A DNA stretch of 39,817 nucleotides, taken from assembly GCA_024711145.1 (NCBI GenBank), contig JANJTJ010000017.1, forward strand, positions 1-39,817. Reading direction: 5' to 3'. Source of the DNA: Balneolales bacterium. Lineage in GTDB: Bacteria > Bacteroidota > Rhodothermia > Balneolales > HLUCCA01. Below, one piece after another: positions 18,466 through 28,233 of this stretch; within the stretch, counting starts at the first letter, position 1; each line of letters starts with the position of its first letter. The position numbers were made by a program, and so were the translations under genes. The notes below the pieces were generated by a model. The model had not been told where the DNA came from and ran no database searches. It saw nothing but the letters and a program-made list of their open reading frames with translations.

Positions 18466-21362
18466 CGGCGCACCAGTATGGGGAACGTGTGGACGCCTTC
18501 CCGGTCGTCGTTTCGGGCACGCACGCTCACGAAATACACCCCGCTACCCCAGGTGCCGGTGTCGATGCGGATTTCGGTTGGAACTTGCCCGCTGCTCGGG
18601 GCGGACCAATCGCCTACCAGGCGCCCGTCGTAGTTCACGATGCGCACGTGCACCTCGGCCGGTTCATGGGTGGCGAAGCGGATATGGGTATGGTCTTCGG
18701 CGGGAACGGGCCAGGCGTACGTTTCGGCTGTTATCAGCAACGGAGCTATGGTGGGCATAACCACCGGAACCAGGGCGATGCGGTAGTCCAGGGGCGACAC
18801 CGTGCGCGTCTCGGCATCCGGGAAGTACCAACGGCGCAATTCGCCCGAGGTGGAAACGGCGAACAGGGTCTGGTTATGGAATAGGGGAAGTATGGAATGG
18901 GTGGCGGGGGTTGGTGCGCTACCCACGAGCAGGGCGGGGGCCTCGGTAGGGCGGCCCTCGTTCGTGTAGGTGAGGATGAGGTGGGAGATGCCGTCGGTGG
19001 CGGAAACCAGCAGGTCCGGTCGGTTGTCGCCATCCGTATCGACCACCAACGGGGTTCCGATGAACCGGAGGCCGTTGGGAGGCGCGAGGGGGAATCCGTT
19101 CAGATGGGCACCATTCGCATTTGACGCCACGACCTGACCTTCGGCTGTGGTGAATACCAGGTCCGGGCTGTAGTCGCCGTCCAGGTCGGTCCAATGCGGC
19201 CAGGAATCGGTGCCGGAATCGGCATAGGGAGTGGTGGCCAGAGTGGACCCGTTCGGTACTTGGAAGACTTGGGCGCGGCGGGTACCGGCCGGCACCGTGT
19301 TTTCGGCCAGCAGCAGGGTACCGTCTTCGGCATAGATGCCGGCCGTTGCGACCGGCACCAGGGAACCGTCGGTGGTGGAGACCCTCAGGTCGGTACGGCC
19401 CAGGTGGATGGCGCCGGGCACGGGTGTGGGGTAGCCCAGGGTTCGGCCGGCGGCCGCCTGCTCCCACAGCAGTTGGGGTACCGGGGCGGCGGTTTCATAG
19501 AATCGGGCGGGATCGGTGGAGGTGCCTACGGCTTCGGATCCGGTGAGGAAGAGGCGGGTACCGAGGGCCAAGGGTTGGTGCGGCCCTGCGAAGGGCAGGA
19601 AGAGGGCCGCATGGGACGATGTGTCGGCAATATGGACGCCGTCGGCCGCGGGGATGGCGACTTTCGCGCCGAGGGGCACGATGGCCAGGGGATGGCCCTG
19701 CGCATGCGCATCGGTCTGGGTGGTGGCACGGCCGAGGTCGATCACGGGTGCCTGGGTGGCGCCGGCAACGGCGGCGGGCCGGGCACGGAACCGGGCCGTG
19801 GGCAGGTTGTCGCTGAAATCGTGGAATTCGAAGCCGGATGGTGCTCCGCTGAGGGTCACGTTCGGCGGGTAGGTGTCGGCCGCCCAGCGGTTGGCGTACC
19901 GTACCACCCGTTGGCCGTTGGACAGGATGACCGTGAAATCGTTGCCCGACCACCAGAAGTCGAAGGGGGCACCCTGGCTGTAATCGGCCGAGGTGGCGGC
20001 AGGGCGGCCGATGTCGTAGGCGCCGTCGGCTTCCACCAACCGGATGGCGGGGCTCCCCTCCACGGTATTGATGGTATTGGTGGCCAAACGCTCCCGGATG
20101 AGCGCTTCCTGCACCTGCCAGATGAGGATGCCGCCATTGAGGATGCGGTCGTCGGCGGTGCCTTCGCGCCCGTCTAACCCCACATCGTACCCGCCGGGCA
20201 GGGAGGCATCATAATGGCTTACCTCGATGACCACACCCGACGGCAGGATGTCGGCGATTTCGGAAAAATCGAACGGATTGAAGCGCGTGTCGTCGGGGGC
20301 GATGCGTACGGTTTCGATGCTCCCGTCGGGCCGACGTACGGTGAGTTCCAGGTCGCCGCCGGCCGGGTTGCGGTGGCGGTTCTCGACCAGCACGATTTCA
20401 TCGGCGGTGATGCGGTGGCGCCATACCGCACCGGCCGGTACGTCGATGGGAGAATCATCCAGCGGAATGTCTTGAGGCGTGACCCACCCCATGTGTGTTT
20501 TCTCCCAAGCGCTGGGCTCGGGGGGGAACAGGCCGAAATAGGAGAAGAACCCGGCTCCGTCCATCAGCCCGAACCGGCCGATGGCCGAGGCCCCGGTTTC
20601 GGTGTTGTAGAGGTCGGGCAGGCCCAGGTAGTTGCCGACCATGGCCGTGACCAAGCCGTTGAGCGAGAGTTCCAGCACGAATTCGGCACCACTCACATCG
20701 GTTCCGGGACGCGATTCGGTCTCGGGCAGGATGGCCGTGTTCCGGATGGGGAACCCGGTGCCGGGCACGGTGTAACCGTCGAAGGCGGAATCATCCAGGA
20801 AAACGGAAGGGATGTCCTGAGGTGCCTTGTCCAAGGTGGTACCGGAGAGCTCCAGGTCCCGCCCCACACCGGCATGGAAAAGGACGAACAGGGTACGGTC
20901 GGGGTCGCCGTTCACATGGGCCAGGCCGCCGGCCTCGGCGATGTGTTCCCACGCGTCGCGGGCCAACCAAGCCAGGCGGTAGTTGGCGGTGTCGGCCTCG
21001 CCGATAGGGCTGTACCGGGCCATTTCGTGCGGCAGGCGGTACACCGTGGGCAACACCTCATAGGTGATCTGACTGGCGCCACCACTGACCCGCCCGAAAT
21101 AGCGCTTGGCGAATTCCAGATGCGCTTCGAAATACCCGCGGTCGTGGGGGAGTGGGTCGAGGGTAACGGCGTTGCGTTCCAGAAAATCCGGATTGAAGGT
21201 GCCGTCTCCGGTGGTGAACCGGTTGTCGTCGGGCTGGAACTCCACCATGGCCGCCACGATGTGTATGGGCCCGGCGGCGCGGGGTGGCTGGGCCTGGACA
21301 CTCCAAGCGGTGAGCAGGCACACCCAAACCCCCGCCATGATCCTCATTCGGCGGATTGGCAC
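18462..21362 (-). CDS. M6-family metalloprotease-like secreted protein lacking HEXXH, C-terminal T9SS-like domain
   Basis: M6-like LGLPDLYNTETGASAIGRFGLMDGAGFFSYFGLFPPEPSAWEKTHMGWVTP; C-term Ig-like sorting region (AYAWPVPAEDHTHIRFATHEPAEVHVRIVNYDGRLV...GVYFVSVRARNDDREGVHTFPILVRR). Start may be an internal Met. Confidence 0.8.
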   Translation of the reverse strand: MPIRRMRIMAGVWVCLLTAWSVQAQPPRAAGPIHIVAAMVEFQPDDNRFTTGDGTFNPDFLERNAVTLDPLPHDRGYFEAHLEFAKRYFGRVSGGASQITYEVLPTVYRLPHEMARYSPIGEADTANYRLAWLARDAWEHIAEAGGLAHVNGDPDRTLFVLFHAGVGRDLELSGTTLDKAPQDIPSVFLDDSAFDGYTVPGTGFPIRNTAILPETESRPGTDVSGAEFVLELSLNGLVTAMVGNYLGLPDLYNTETGASAIGRFGLMDGAGFFSYFGLFPPEPSAWEKTHMGWVTPQDIPLDDSPIDVPAGAVWRHRITADEIVLVENRHRNPAGGDLELTVRRPDGSIETVRIAPDDTRFNPFDFSEIADILPSGVVIEVSHYDASLPGGYDVGLDGREGTADDRILNGGILIWQVQEALIRERLATNTINTVEGSPAIRLVEADGAYDIGRPAATSADYSQGAPFDFWWSGNDFTVILSNGQRVVRYANRWAADTYPPNVTLSGAPSGFEFHDFSDNLPTARFRARPAAVAGATQAPVIDLGRATTQTDAHAQGHPLAIVPLGAKVAIPAADGVHIADTSSHAALFLPFAGPHQPLALGTRLFLTGSEAVGTSTDPARFYETAAPVPQLLWEQAAAGRTLGYPTPVPGAIHLGRTDLRVSTTDGSLVPVATAGIYAEDGTLLLAENTVPAGTRRAQVFQVPNGSTLATTPYADSGTDSWPHWTDLDGDYSPDLVFTTAEGQVVASNANGAHLNGFPLAPPNGLRFIGTPLVVDTDGDNRPDLLVSATDGISHLILTYTNEGRPTEAPALLVGSAPTPATHSILPLFHNQTLFAVSTSGELRRWYFPDAETRTVSPLDYRIALVPVVMPTIAPLLITAETYAWPVPAEDHTHIRFATHEPAEVHVRIVNYDGRLVGDWSAPSSGQVPTEIRIDTGTWGSGVYFVSVRARNDDREGVHTFPILVRR

Positions 21363-21372
21363 CGGCCCCGGC

Positions 21373-22485
21373 TCAGTTGAAATCCAGCAGCACCGAGAAC
21401 CGCATGGTGTTGGCCAGGGGCGAGTCTTCGGTGAGGGTATAGATGTAGCTGAAATCCACCCCGAACTTGTTGTAGCGCAGGCCGGCGCCGAAGGTCACGA
21501 ACTGGCGGTCGCCGTTGTTGGGCGACTCATAGAAGTAGCCGGTACGCAGGGCGAATTTCTTGTCGTACCAATATTCGGCACCCACACCGACCATGATCTG
21601 CTCGGCCAATGGCACTTTCACATATTCCTGCGAGATGGGGTCGTATTTGTAGAAGCTGTCCCAGGAATTGTAGAGGGCTTCGACCACACCCATCACGTTG
21701 TTGGCCGTGTCGCGCCGGGCCATGATTTTGGAGAAATCGTTGCTCAGGGTGAGGGTGTTGTACCCGTCGGGGTCCAGGGCCATTTCGTAGGCCCAGCCGG
21801 CACGGAGCACGGTGGGCAGGGCATCGGCCTGGGCGTCGTCGGTGTACTGGATGCCGGGCCCCAGATTGGACAGGTTGAAGCCGGCGGAGATGATGGACCG
21901 TTTGCCGAAGAGTTCCATGGGTTTCGACCGGTAGAGACCGCCGATGTCGAGCGCCACGCTGGTGCCGTTCTGGGCGGTCTGTCCACCCACATCCACACCT
22001 TTGGGAACCAGACGGGAGTAGATGAACCGCAAGCCGGTGCCCAGGGCGAAGGTCTCGGTCAGTTTTACGCCATAGGAGGCGGTGGCGGCCATTTCATAAC
22101 TGCGGAAGGTGCCCAGTTCGTTACCGGTCTCATCCGTCCGGGTTTGTTCGCCCAGGTTGAAATAGGTGATGGTGCCCGCGATGGTGCCTATGCCGTCGAT
22201 GGTGGTTTTGCCCGCCACGAAATCGTAGAACAGGTTCGCATTGAAGTTGGGCAACCAGTTGGCGTGGGTCACGCTGAGTTGGGTTCCGTCCTGGAAGGCC
22301 AGGCCCGCCGGGTTCCAGAACGTGGCGGAGGCGTTGTCGGCCATGGCCACCCCGGTATTGCCCATACCCGCGCCCCGGCTGTCCGGTTCGATCTGCAGGA
22401 AGGGAACGGACGTGATGGCCACTTGGGCGGTGAGGACCGGCGCGGTGGCCAGAGTCAGCAGGGTGGGAATCAGGATTTTTTTCAT
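21373..22485 (-). CDS. porV: Type IX secretion system outer membrane protein PorV (LptO)
   Basis: MKKILIPTLLTLATAPVLTAQVAITSVPFLQIEPDSRGAGMGNTGVAMADNASATFWNPAGLAF...; adjacent to PorU. Start moved to MKKIL. Confidence 0.9.
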   Translation of the reverse strand: MKKILIPTLLTLATAPVLTAQVAITSVPFLQIEPDSRGAGMGNTGVAMADNASATFWNPAGLAFQDGTQLSVTHANWLPNFNANLFYDFVAGKTTIDGIGTIAGTITYFNLGEQTRTDETGNELGTFRSYEMAATASYGVKLTETFALGTGLRFIYSRLVPKGVDVGGQTAQNGTSVALDIGGLYRSKPMELFGKRSIISAGFNLSNLGPGIQYTDDAQADALPTVLRAGWAYEMALDPDGYNTLTLSNDFSKIMARRDTANNVMGVVEALYNSWDSFYKYDPISQEYVKVPLAEQIMVGVGAEYWYDKKFALRTGYFYESPNNGDRQFVTFGAGLRYNKFGVDFSYIYTLTEDSPLANTMRFSVLLDFN

Positions 22486-22528
22486 GTTCGGAATCGCGAA
22501 GGAGGGAATATAGCGGGAATAAGCCGAA

Positions 22529-25500
22529 TCAACGGAGGATGACGAGTTTCTGGATGGTTTCGGAGAGGCCGTCGGCACCATCTCCTTTCACTTTCACATG
22601 GTAGAGGTAGGTTCCGGAAGCCAGACGGTTGCCGTCGGCATCGCGGCCGTCCCATTCGAGTTGGGCCAGGCCACCGTCTACCGGGAGAGCGGGCTCGTGA
22701 ATGCGGGCCACCGGCCGACCCGCGGTGGTGAAGATGCGGATGAGCACGTCCAGGGTGCCGCCGGCCTGGTTGTGCTCGAACACGAAGCGGGTGTAGGCCG
22801 CCATCGGGTTCGGGTAGTTGTACACATGGCGAACGGCGAGGTCGGCCTGTTCGGCCACATCGAATTCGATTTCCGCTTCACCGGCGTTGTTGAAGACGTC
22901 CCAGGCGCGCACCAGGAGGCGGTAACGACCGGCAGCCAGGTCTTCGAACCGGTACCGGGCGGTCCCCTTCATATAGTCGTTCAGGTCACTTTCGTAGCGG
23001 TCGTTGAGGACCACGGTGCGTTCGGGGCCGGTGGCGGGGCGTTGGCCGAGCACGGCGATCAGCTCGTGCCCCACGCCGGCTCCGGCGGTGTTGATGCCCG
23101 ATTCGTCTTCGAGATCCACGATGAGTTCGGGATGGTCGTTGGCGAGCCCTCCGTCGGCGAACCGGCGGTCGTTGAGGTAGATGCGGACTTGCGGGCCTTG
23201 GCCGTCGTCCACGGCATCCGGGTTGCGGCCGTTGAGTACCAGATTGGACCAGGACCCGGCGGCGTCCCGGTCTGTGCCGGCCCCGAAGACCAGGATGCGG
23301 CCGGTGGTATCGGAGTAGGTGATGTCCCGGGGGACGATGAACCGGCTGGAGAAGCGGCCGTTTTCGATGCTTACCCGACCGGCGAACACCACATCGTTCT
23401 GCGTGCGGTAGCTGCAATCCCGCAGGTAGCAACCGTCCACGTTGCGGTTGGCGAACTGGGGCAGTTCCACGTAACGGTCGGCATCGAAGACCTTGATGCT
23501 GGCGGTACCGTTGAACCCGGTATCTACCGATCCGTTCGGCAAGAGCACGCTTCCCTCCAACAGGGCTTCGTCCAGGGCGCGCAGGGTGATGGAGGAGGTG
23601 CCGGGTACCATGCCGTTCAACCCGGTGAGCGCGATGCGGGCTTCCGGAAGGCCCAGGCGTAGGGCGGGGTCGCCGAGCAGCACGAATTTGCGGCTGTTGA
23701 AATGCAGGCCCACATCGGTGTTCTTGGTCTCCCGATAAATCTCGCCCAGGGTTTTGGGACGGCCGTCGGGGCCGCGGCGGGTCATGGCGTTGGTGAGCTG
23801 GATGTTCAGCCCGTAGTTGTAGGCCGTGGTAAGGGTGGATGTGTACACGACCCGCGTGGTGGTGAAACTGGCGATGGCCCCGCCGGCCGGGTGCAGGACC
23901 AGGTTTTCGGCTCCCGATTGCTCCTCGGGGTTGTCGAACCGGCCGAATTCGCAGGTAGCGGTGATGAACACGGTGAGGCGGTCCAGGTTGGTGAGGCGGT
24001 TCACATCCTCGTTCCGGTACAAGCCTTCGGCAGCCAGCAGGGTTTCGGAGCCGTGCCCCGAATAATTGATGAAGAGGGTGCCGTTGTTCATGGCCCGGAT
24101 GAACGCGGCGTTGGCTTCGGGCACGGAACGCCCCAACAGGCTGTTCACAACCGGATAGCTCATCAGGTAGATCTTGTTCACCCGGATGCCCGATTCGTCG
24201 AAGGCGATGCGTTCGGCCGTACCGTCGGCGTTCAGGATGTGCAGGTCGCCTTCGGGAGATTGGGAACCGTTGATTTCGTCGTCGGCGGTGAAGGTGGCCA
24301 CGGTACGCCAATCGCCGAAGGTGGCGGGGTCTTCGTACCGCCTGATCTTGTCGACCGCGGTCCGGGCTTCGGCCCGGGTGTTCACCGGGATGCGGCCCAC
24401 GCCGAGGTCGATGCGTTCGAAGGTGGCGATGGCGTCGCCGGTGGGGGCGTACACCCCCTCGGTGGGATCGAGCAGTACGAAGTAATCGTCGGAACCGTAG
24501 GTGGCGATCCGCCGGAGCGATTCGTCGCTTTGGAAGGTGATCACATGGTTCTGCCGGTTTTGCGGACCCAGATGCCCTTTGTAATCGAAATGGGTGTCGC
24601 CGAACAGGAGCAGATGTTGAGGCATCCGCGCGGGGTCGGTGCCGGCCCGTTCGTAGAAATAACGGGCGAAGTCGCGGATAGCGACCGGATCGGCCATGCC
24701 CCCGCTGAATTCGTTGAAGATCTGCTGCTGGGTCACCACCAAGGGCCGCCATCCCTGGCCCGAGCGGTAAGCGGCGAGCTCTTCGGCCGTTTCGAGCAAT
24801 GCTTCGGAGGTGACCACCAGGTAGTCGGGGTCCGACACCGTGCCGCGGATGTTCTGGTTGTCGATGCGGATACCGGCCGCCGGGCGCAACCAGGTGGTTT
24901 GGGCCACCAACTGGCGGCCGGGCTGGTCGCTGTGATGCACCAGCCAGGCCGAACCCGAAGCGGTAGCCCGCAACCAGACCGGTTGCTGCGGATTTGTGGC
25001 ATCCACCACCATGGGTTCGGCGGCGAAACCGGACAGCCGGTAGCTGGCATCGCCACCGGTTCCGTTTTCGGGCGAGAAGAAGCGCAGGTAGCCGTTTCCG
25101 GCCTGCAAGGCGCGTGTGGCATACACGCGGATGTAATCCAACCAGCCGAGCGCGGTGGACGGACCCGAAAAGACCGCGCTGAGCTCCAGGATGTCGTTGG
25201 CCAGCCCGGCGGGGTTGTGGTTGGCCAGGAACGTACCCAAACGGGCCACATCTCCGGTGGAGCTGTTCAGGTCGCCCACGGACCCTATGGAAACCGTGCC
25301 CAATGTGGCCGCGGAGGTGCGTACTTCGAACGAGCTGGTGCCCACGGCACGGGCGGCGAACACCCCTTCCACCCGGATCGTGGTTCCGGAAACCCAACCG
25401 GCCAGGGTGTCTTTGAACACGACCTGGGTACGTGCGAAGCTTTCGGTGGTGAAACTCTGCCCCAGCCAGTTGGCCCCCGATTTGATGCGGGAGTCGGCTT

Positions 25501-26404
25501 GGCGCAGGTTCTGTTCTTTATGGATGAAATCCCTGAAGGTGCCGATCTCGGTACCCGGGGTGCCGTCCACCGGGGTCAGCCGTGTTCCCGGCACCGACCC
25601 GATCGTGAGGAACACGTACCGGGTGGCCGCATACAGATGGGTGTCTTGCACCCATTTCTGCTGGGCCCCATCCCACCGGGTGCGGTCGGGTCCGTTCGCA
25701 TAGAAGAGTACCAGGTCGGTGGCATCGAAGCTGCCATCGGGTTCGCCGACCACGCGGATCGGAACCTGCTGGAGCTCGGAACGGGCGGTGCTGTTCAGCC
25801 TCGGCAGCATGTGTCCGTCGGTGGCCCAGATCTGGATGGTTTTCGGGTCGATGGTGGCTACGGGAACCCCCAGGGCCGACAGGTAGGCGCGGTCCAATGC
25901 GTGGATGCCGGAACGGCTGACCGGTATGCGGTACCAGGTGCCCGAGGACAAAGGGGTGCCCGGGCTGAAACTCTGATTGGTGGCCTCGCGGGCCAGCGTG
26001 CGGTTCTTGATCACGCGGATGCGCGCACGGTGCAGCACCTGCCAGCGGTCGGCCACAGCGGTGGGCCGTGCCAGATGGATCCGCACGTTGGCCACCCGTT
26101 CCTTGCGGTGGATGCCGGGGTTCACCGCTTCGGCCAGGGGCGTATCGGGCCGTGTGGCGAGGGCTTCATGAGCGGGGTGGCGCCGGTTCACGGTGCGGAC
26201 GTCCGAATCGATGAGGGTCCAGCTGGGCGAACCCGGCGGATCCGGCACCATCAGATCCATCCAAGGCCCGATGGCCAGGCTGTCGTTCCGGATCTCGTAG
26301 ACCGTGTGCGCGGGGGTGTCCTCCACGATGCGGATCGATTGCGCGGCCGACCACAGCGGCGCGCAGCAGAGAACGGCGGTAGCGAGAAAGCGGATGAAAG
26401 GCAC
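22529..26404 (-). CDS. porU: Type IX secretion system sortase PorU (C25 gingipain-like)
   Basis: C25 His/Cys motifs FINYSGHGSE and TVFITATCEFGRFDNPEEQSGAENL; VLLGDPALRLGLPEA; C-term VYNYPNPMAAYTRFVFEHN...GTYLYHVKVKG...QKLVILR. Confidence 0.92.
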   Translation of the reverse strand: MPFIRFLATAVLCCAPLWSAAQSIRIVEDTPAHTVYEIRNDSLAIGPWMDLMVPDPPGSPSWTLIDSDVRTVNRRHPAHEALATRPDTPLAEAVNPGIHRKERVANVRIHLARPTAVADRWQVLHRARIRVIKNRTLAREATNQSFSPGTPLSSGTWYRIPVSRSGIHALDRAYLSALGVPVATIDPKTIQIWATDGHMLPRLNSTARSELQQVPIRVVGEPDGSFDATDLVLFYANGPDRTRWDGAQQKWVQDTHLYAATRYVFLTIGSVPGTRLTPVDGTPGTEIGTFRDFIHKEQNLRQADSRIKSGANWLGQSFTTESFARTQVVFKDTLAGWVSGTTIRVEGVFAARAVGTSSFEVRTSAATLGTVSIGSVGDLNSSTGDVARLGTFLANHNPAGLANDILELSAVFSGPSTALGWLDYIRVYATRALQAGNGYLRFFSPENGTGGDASYRLSGFAAEPMVVDATNPQQPVWLRATASGSAWLVHHSDQPGRQLVAQTTWLRPAAGIRIDNQNIRGTVSDPDYLVVTSEALLETAEELAAYRSGQGWRPLVVTQQQIFNEFSGGMADPVAIRDFARYFYERAGTDPARMPQHLLLFGDTHFDYKGHLGPQNRQNHVITFQSDESLRRIATYGSDDYFVLLDPTEGVYAPTGDAIATFERIDLGVGRIPVNTRAEARTAVDKIRRYEDPATFGDWRTVATFTADDEINGSQSPEGDLHILNADGTAERIAFDESGIRVNKIYLMSYPVVNSLLGRSVPEANAAFIRAMNNGTLFINYSGHGSETLLAAEGLYRNEDVNRLTNLDRLTVFITATCEFGRFDNPEEQSGAENLVLHPAGGAIASFTTTRVVYTSTLTTAYNYGLNIQLTNAMTRRGPDGRPKTLGEIYRETKNTDVGLHFNSRKFVLLGDPALRLGLPEARIALTGLNGMVPGTSSITLRALDEALLEGSVLLPNGSVDTGFNGTASIKVFDADRYVELPQFANRNVDGCYLRDCSYRTQNDVVFAGRVSIENGRFSSRFIVPRDITYSDTTGRILVFGAGTDRDAAGSWSNLVLNGRNPDAVDDGQGPQVRIYLNDRRFADGGLANDHPELIVDLEDESGINTAGAGVGHELIAVLGQRPATGPERTVVLNDRYESDLNDYMKGTARYRFEDLAAGRYRLLVRAWDVFNNAGEAEIEFDVAEQADLAVRHVYNYPNPMAAYTRFVFEHNQAGGTLDVLIRIFTTAGRPVARIHEPALPVDGGLAQLEWDGRDADGNRLASGTYLYHVKVKGDGADGLSETIQKLVILR

Positions 26405-26490
26405 GGATGTATGCGAACGGTGGGTACCGGTTCAGGGTCTCAATTCGGTAGCAGACGTCGCGATACGCTCTCTCGGTTGGGTGGAGGAAT

Positions 26491-26531
26491 GGGAACGCGG
26501 AAACTTAACCCGCGTCCCCTTCAATGTCAAA
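26491..26531 (-). promoter_or_regulatory. Predicted promoter of the porU operon with overlapping inverted repeat
   Basis: Minus strand TTTGACA (525-531) ... TAAGTTTC (500-507): TTTG-N20-TAAGTTTC, close to Bacteroidota TTTG/TAnnTTTG. Inverted repeat ACGCGG (495-500)/CCGCGT (510-515). Confidence 0.5.
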
Positions 26532-26532
26532 C

Positions 26533-27717
26533 TCAGGCATCGAGCCGTTCGATGACCACCGCCGAAGCGCCGCCACCGCCGTTGCAGATGCCTGCACAGC
26601 CATAACGGCCGCCGGTGCGGATAAGTGCATGCAGCAGGGTGACCAGGATGCGGGCGCCGGAACAGCCGATGGGATGCCCTATGCTTACCGCTCCGCCCAT
26701 CACGTTCACTTTGGCCGCATCCAATCCCAGAATGCGGTTGTTGGCCAGGGCCACCACGGCGAAGGCTTCGTTGATTTCGAACAGGTCGATGTCGGCCACG
26801 GAGAGGCCGGCCCGCTGCAGCGCCACCGGAATGGCGTCGGCGGGGGCGGTGGTGAACCACTCGGGCGCTTTTTCGGCGCTGGCCTGGCTCACGATGCGGG
26901 CCAGGGGCCTGATGCCCAGGGTGGCGGCATGATCGGCGCTGGTGAGCAGCAAGGCGGCGGCACCGTCGTTGATGGAACTGGCGTTGGCGGCGGTTACGGT
27001 GCCGTCTTTGAGGAACACGGGTTTGAGGGCACGCATCTTGTCGAAATCGACCCGGGCGAGCTCCTCATCGGAGGTGATGTCGGTCACGTTGCCTTTCCGG
27101 TCGCGGATCTTCACCTTCACCATTTCCGCATCGAACCAACCGTTGTCGCGGGCCTGGAGGCTGCGTCGGTACGATTCGACGGCGTAGTCGTCCTGGTCGG
27201 TCCGGCTGAAGCCGCATTCGGTGGCGCAGAGCTCGGCGGCGTTGCCCATGTGGTAGTCTTTGTACACATCCCAGAGGCCGTCCTTGAGGATACCGTCCTG
27301 GGCTTGCACATGGCCGAGTTTGTTGCCGAAACGCTGCTGGGGCAGGTAGAAGGGCACGTTGGTCATGCTTTCCATGCCGCCGGCCACTACGGTGCGGCTT
27401 TCGCCCAGGCGGATCTGGTTGGCGGCCATCATGACGGCTTTCATGCCGCTGGCGCAAACCTTGTTGACGGTGGTGGCCACGGTGGCATCGGGCAGGCCGG
27501 CCTTGAGCGCGGCCTGACGTGCGGGGGCCTGGCCCACGCCGGCGCTGAGCACGTTGCCCATGATGACTTCATCGACGGCTTCGGGAGACACACCGGCCGA
27601 TTTGAGGATGCCGCCGATGGCTGTGGCCCCCAGTTCGGGAGCGGTGAGGGAGGCCAGTTGCCCCCCGAAGGAACCGATGGGCGTACGGCCCGCGGCCAGA
27701 ATGACGACGTCTTTCAT
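26533..27717 (-). CDS. Acetyl-CoA C-acyltransferase (thiolase)
   Basis: NKVCASGMKAVMMAANQI, EINEAFAVVALANNRI, GGAVSIGHPIGCSGARILVTLLHAL. Start set at MKDVVILAAGRTPIGSFGG. Confidence 0.95.
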   Translation of the reverse strand: MKDVVILAAGRTPIGSFGGQLASLTAPELGATAIGGILKSAGVSPEAVDEVIMGNVLSAGVGQAPARQAALKAGLPDATVATTVNKVCASGMKAVMMAANQIRLGESRTVVAGGMESMTNVPFYLPQQRFGNKLGHVQAQDGILKDGLWDVYKDYHMGNAAELCATECGFSRTDQDDYAVESYRRSLQARDNGWFDAEMVKVKIRDRKGNVTDITSDEELARVDFDKMRALKPVFLKDGTVTAANASSINDGAAALLLTSADHAATLGIRPLARIVSQASAEKAPEWFTTAPADAIPVALQRAGLSVADIDLFEINEAFAVVALANNRILGLDAAKVNVMGGAVSIGHPIGCSGARILVTLLHALIRTGGRYGCAGICNGGGGASAVVIERLDA

Positions 27718-27724
27718 GATGGAG

Positions 27725-28231
27725 TCAGATTTCGGATTCGTCGCGCCAGGCAACCAACCGCCAGGGTGCGGTGCTGTCGGCACGGGTTAGGATGAAATTG
27801 GTGGCGCCGTCGGTGCGGTAGCTGCTGGCGTCGTTGAGCACGACGTACAGGTTGAACCGGCGGAAGACCTGGGCCTGGGTACGGTCGCCGTTCTCGAACC
27901 GCTCGATCACCTGGTTCCATTGGAGCTGGATGTCGCGGGCGCTTTCGAACAGCCGGGTGGTGGAATACAATTCCTCGGTGCGCCCCCAGCTGATGTCGGT
28001 GTTCAGTTCGGGGTCGCGGTAGGTGAACCGGAACGCGGGGTCGATGAGGGGCCCGTAGAGGCTGCTGTCGCGCAGTTGGTAGGCGTTCTGGAATCGGGTG
28101 TAGAAGCCGTCCAGGGTGGTGGGGTCGCCGAGGATGTCGTCGAGCACGTTGCCGTCGGCCGTACCCGGTGCGAACGGGTTGGTGCAGGAACCCGCCAACA
28201 GGGCGAACACGACGAGCAGGCCTCGGCACAT
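27725..28231 (-). CDS. Hypothetical lipoprotein (about 168 aa)
   Basis: Lipobox LLAGSC|TNPF; compact gene between metB-like and thiolase genes with gaps of 2 and 7 nt. Confidence 0.8.
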   Translation of the reverse strand: MCRGLLVVFALLAGSCTNPFAPGTADGNVLDDILGDPTTLDGFYTRFQNAYQLRDSSLYGPLIDPAFRFTYRDPELNTDISWGRTEELYSTTRLFESARDIQLQWNQVIERFENGDRTQAQVFRRFNLYVVLNDASSYRTDGATNFILTRADSTAPWRLVAWRDESEI

Positions 28232-28233
28232 GG

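Noticed and set aside
22986-25397. 803-aa minus ORF in another frame within porU
   Set aside because: Arg/Pro-rich out-of-frame translation; no recognisable domain.
23702-26605. 967-aa plus-strand ORF antisense to porU
   Set aside because: Composition is typical GC-rich shadow translation with no domain signature; porU has catalytic motifs and a sorting domain.
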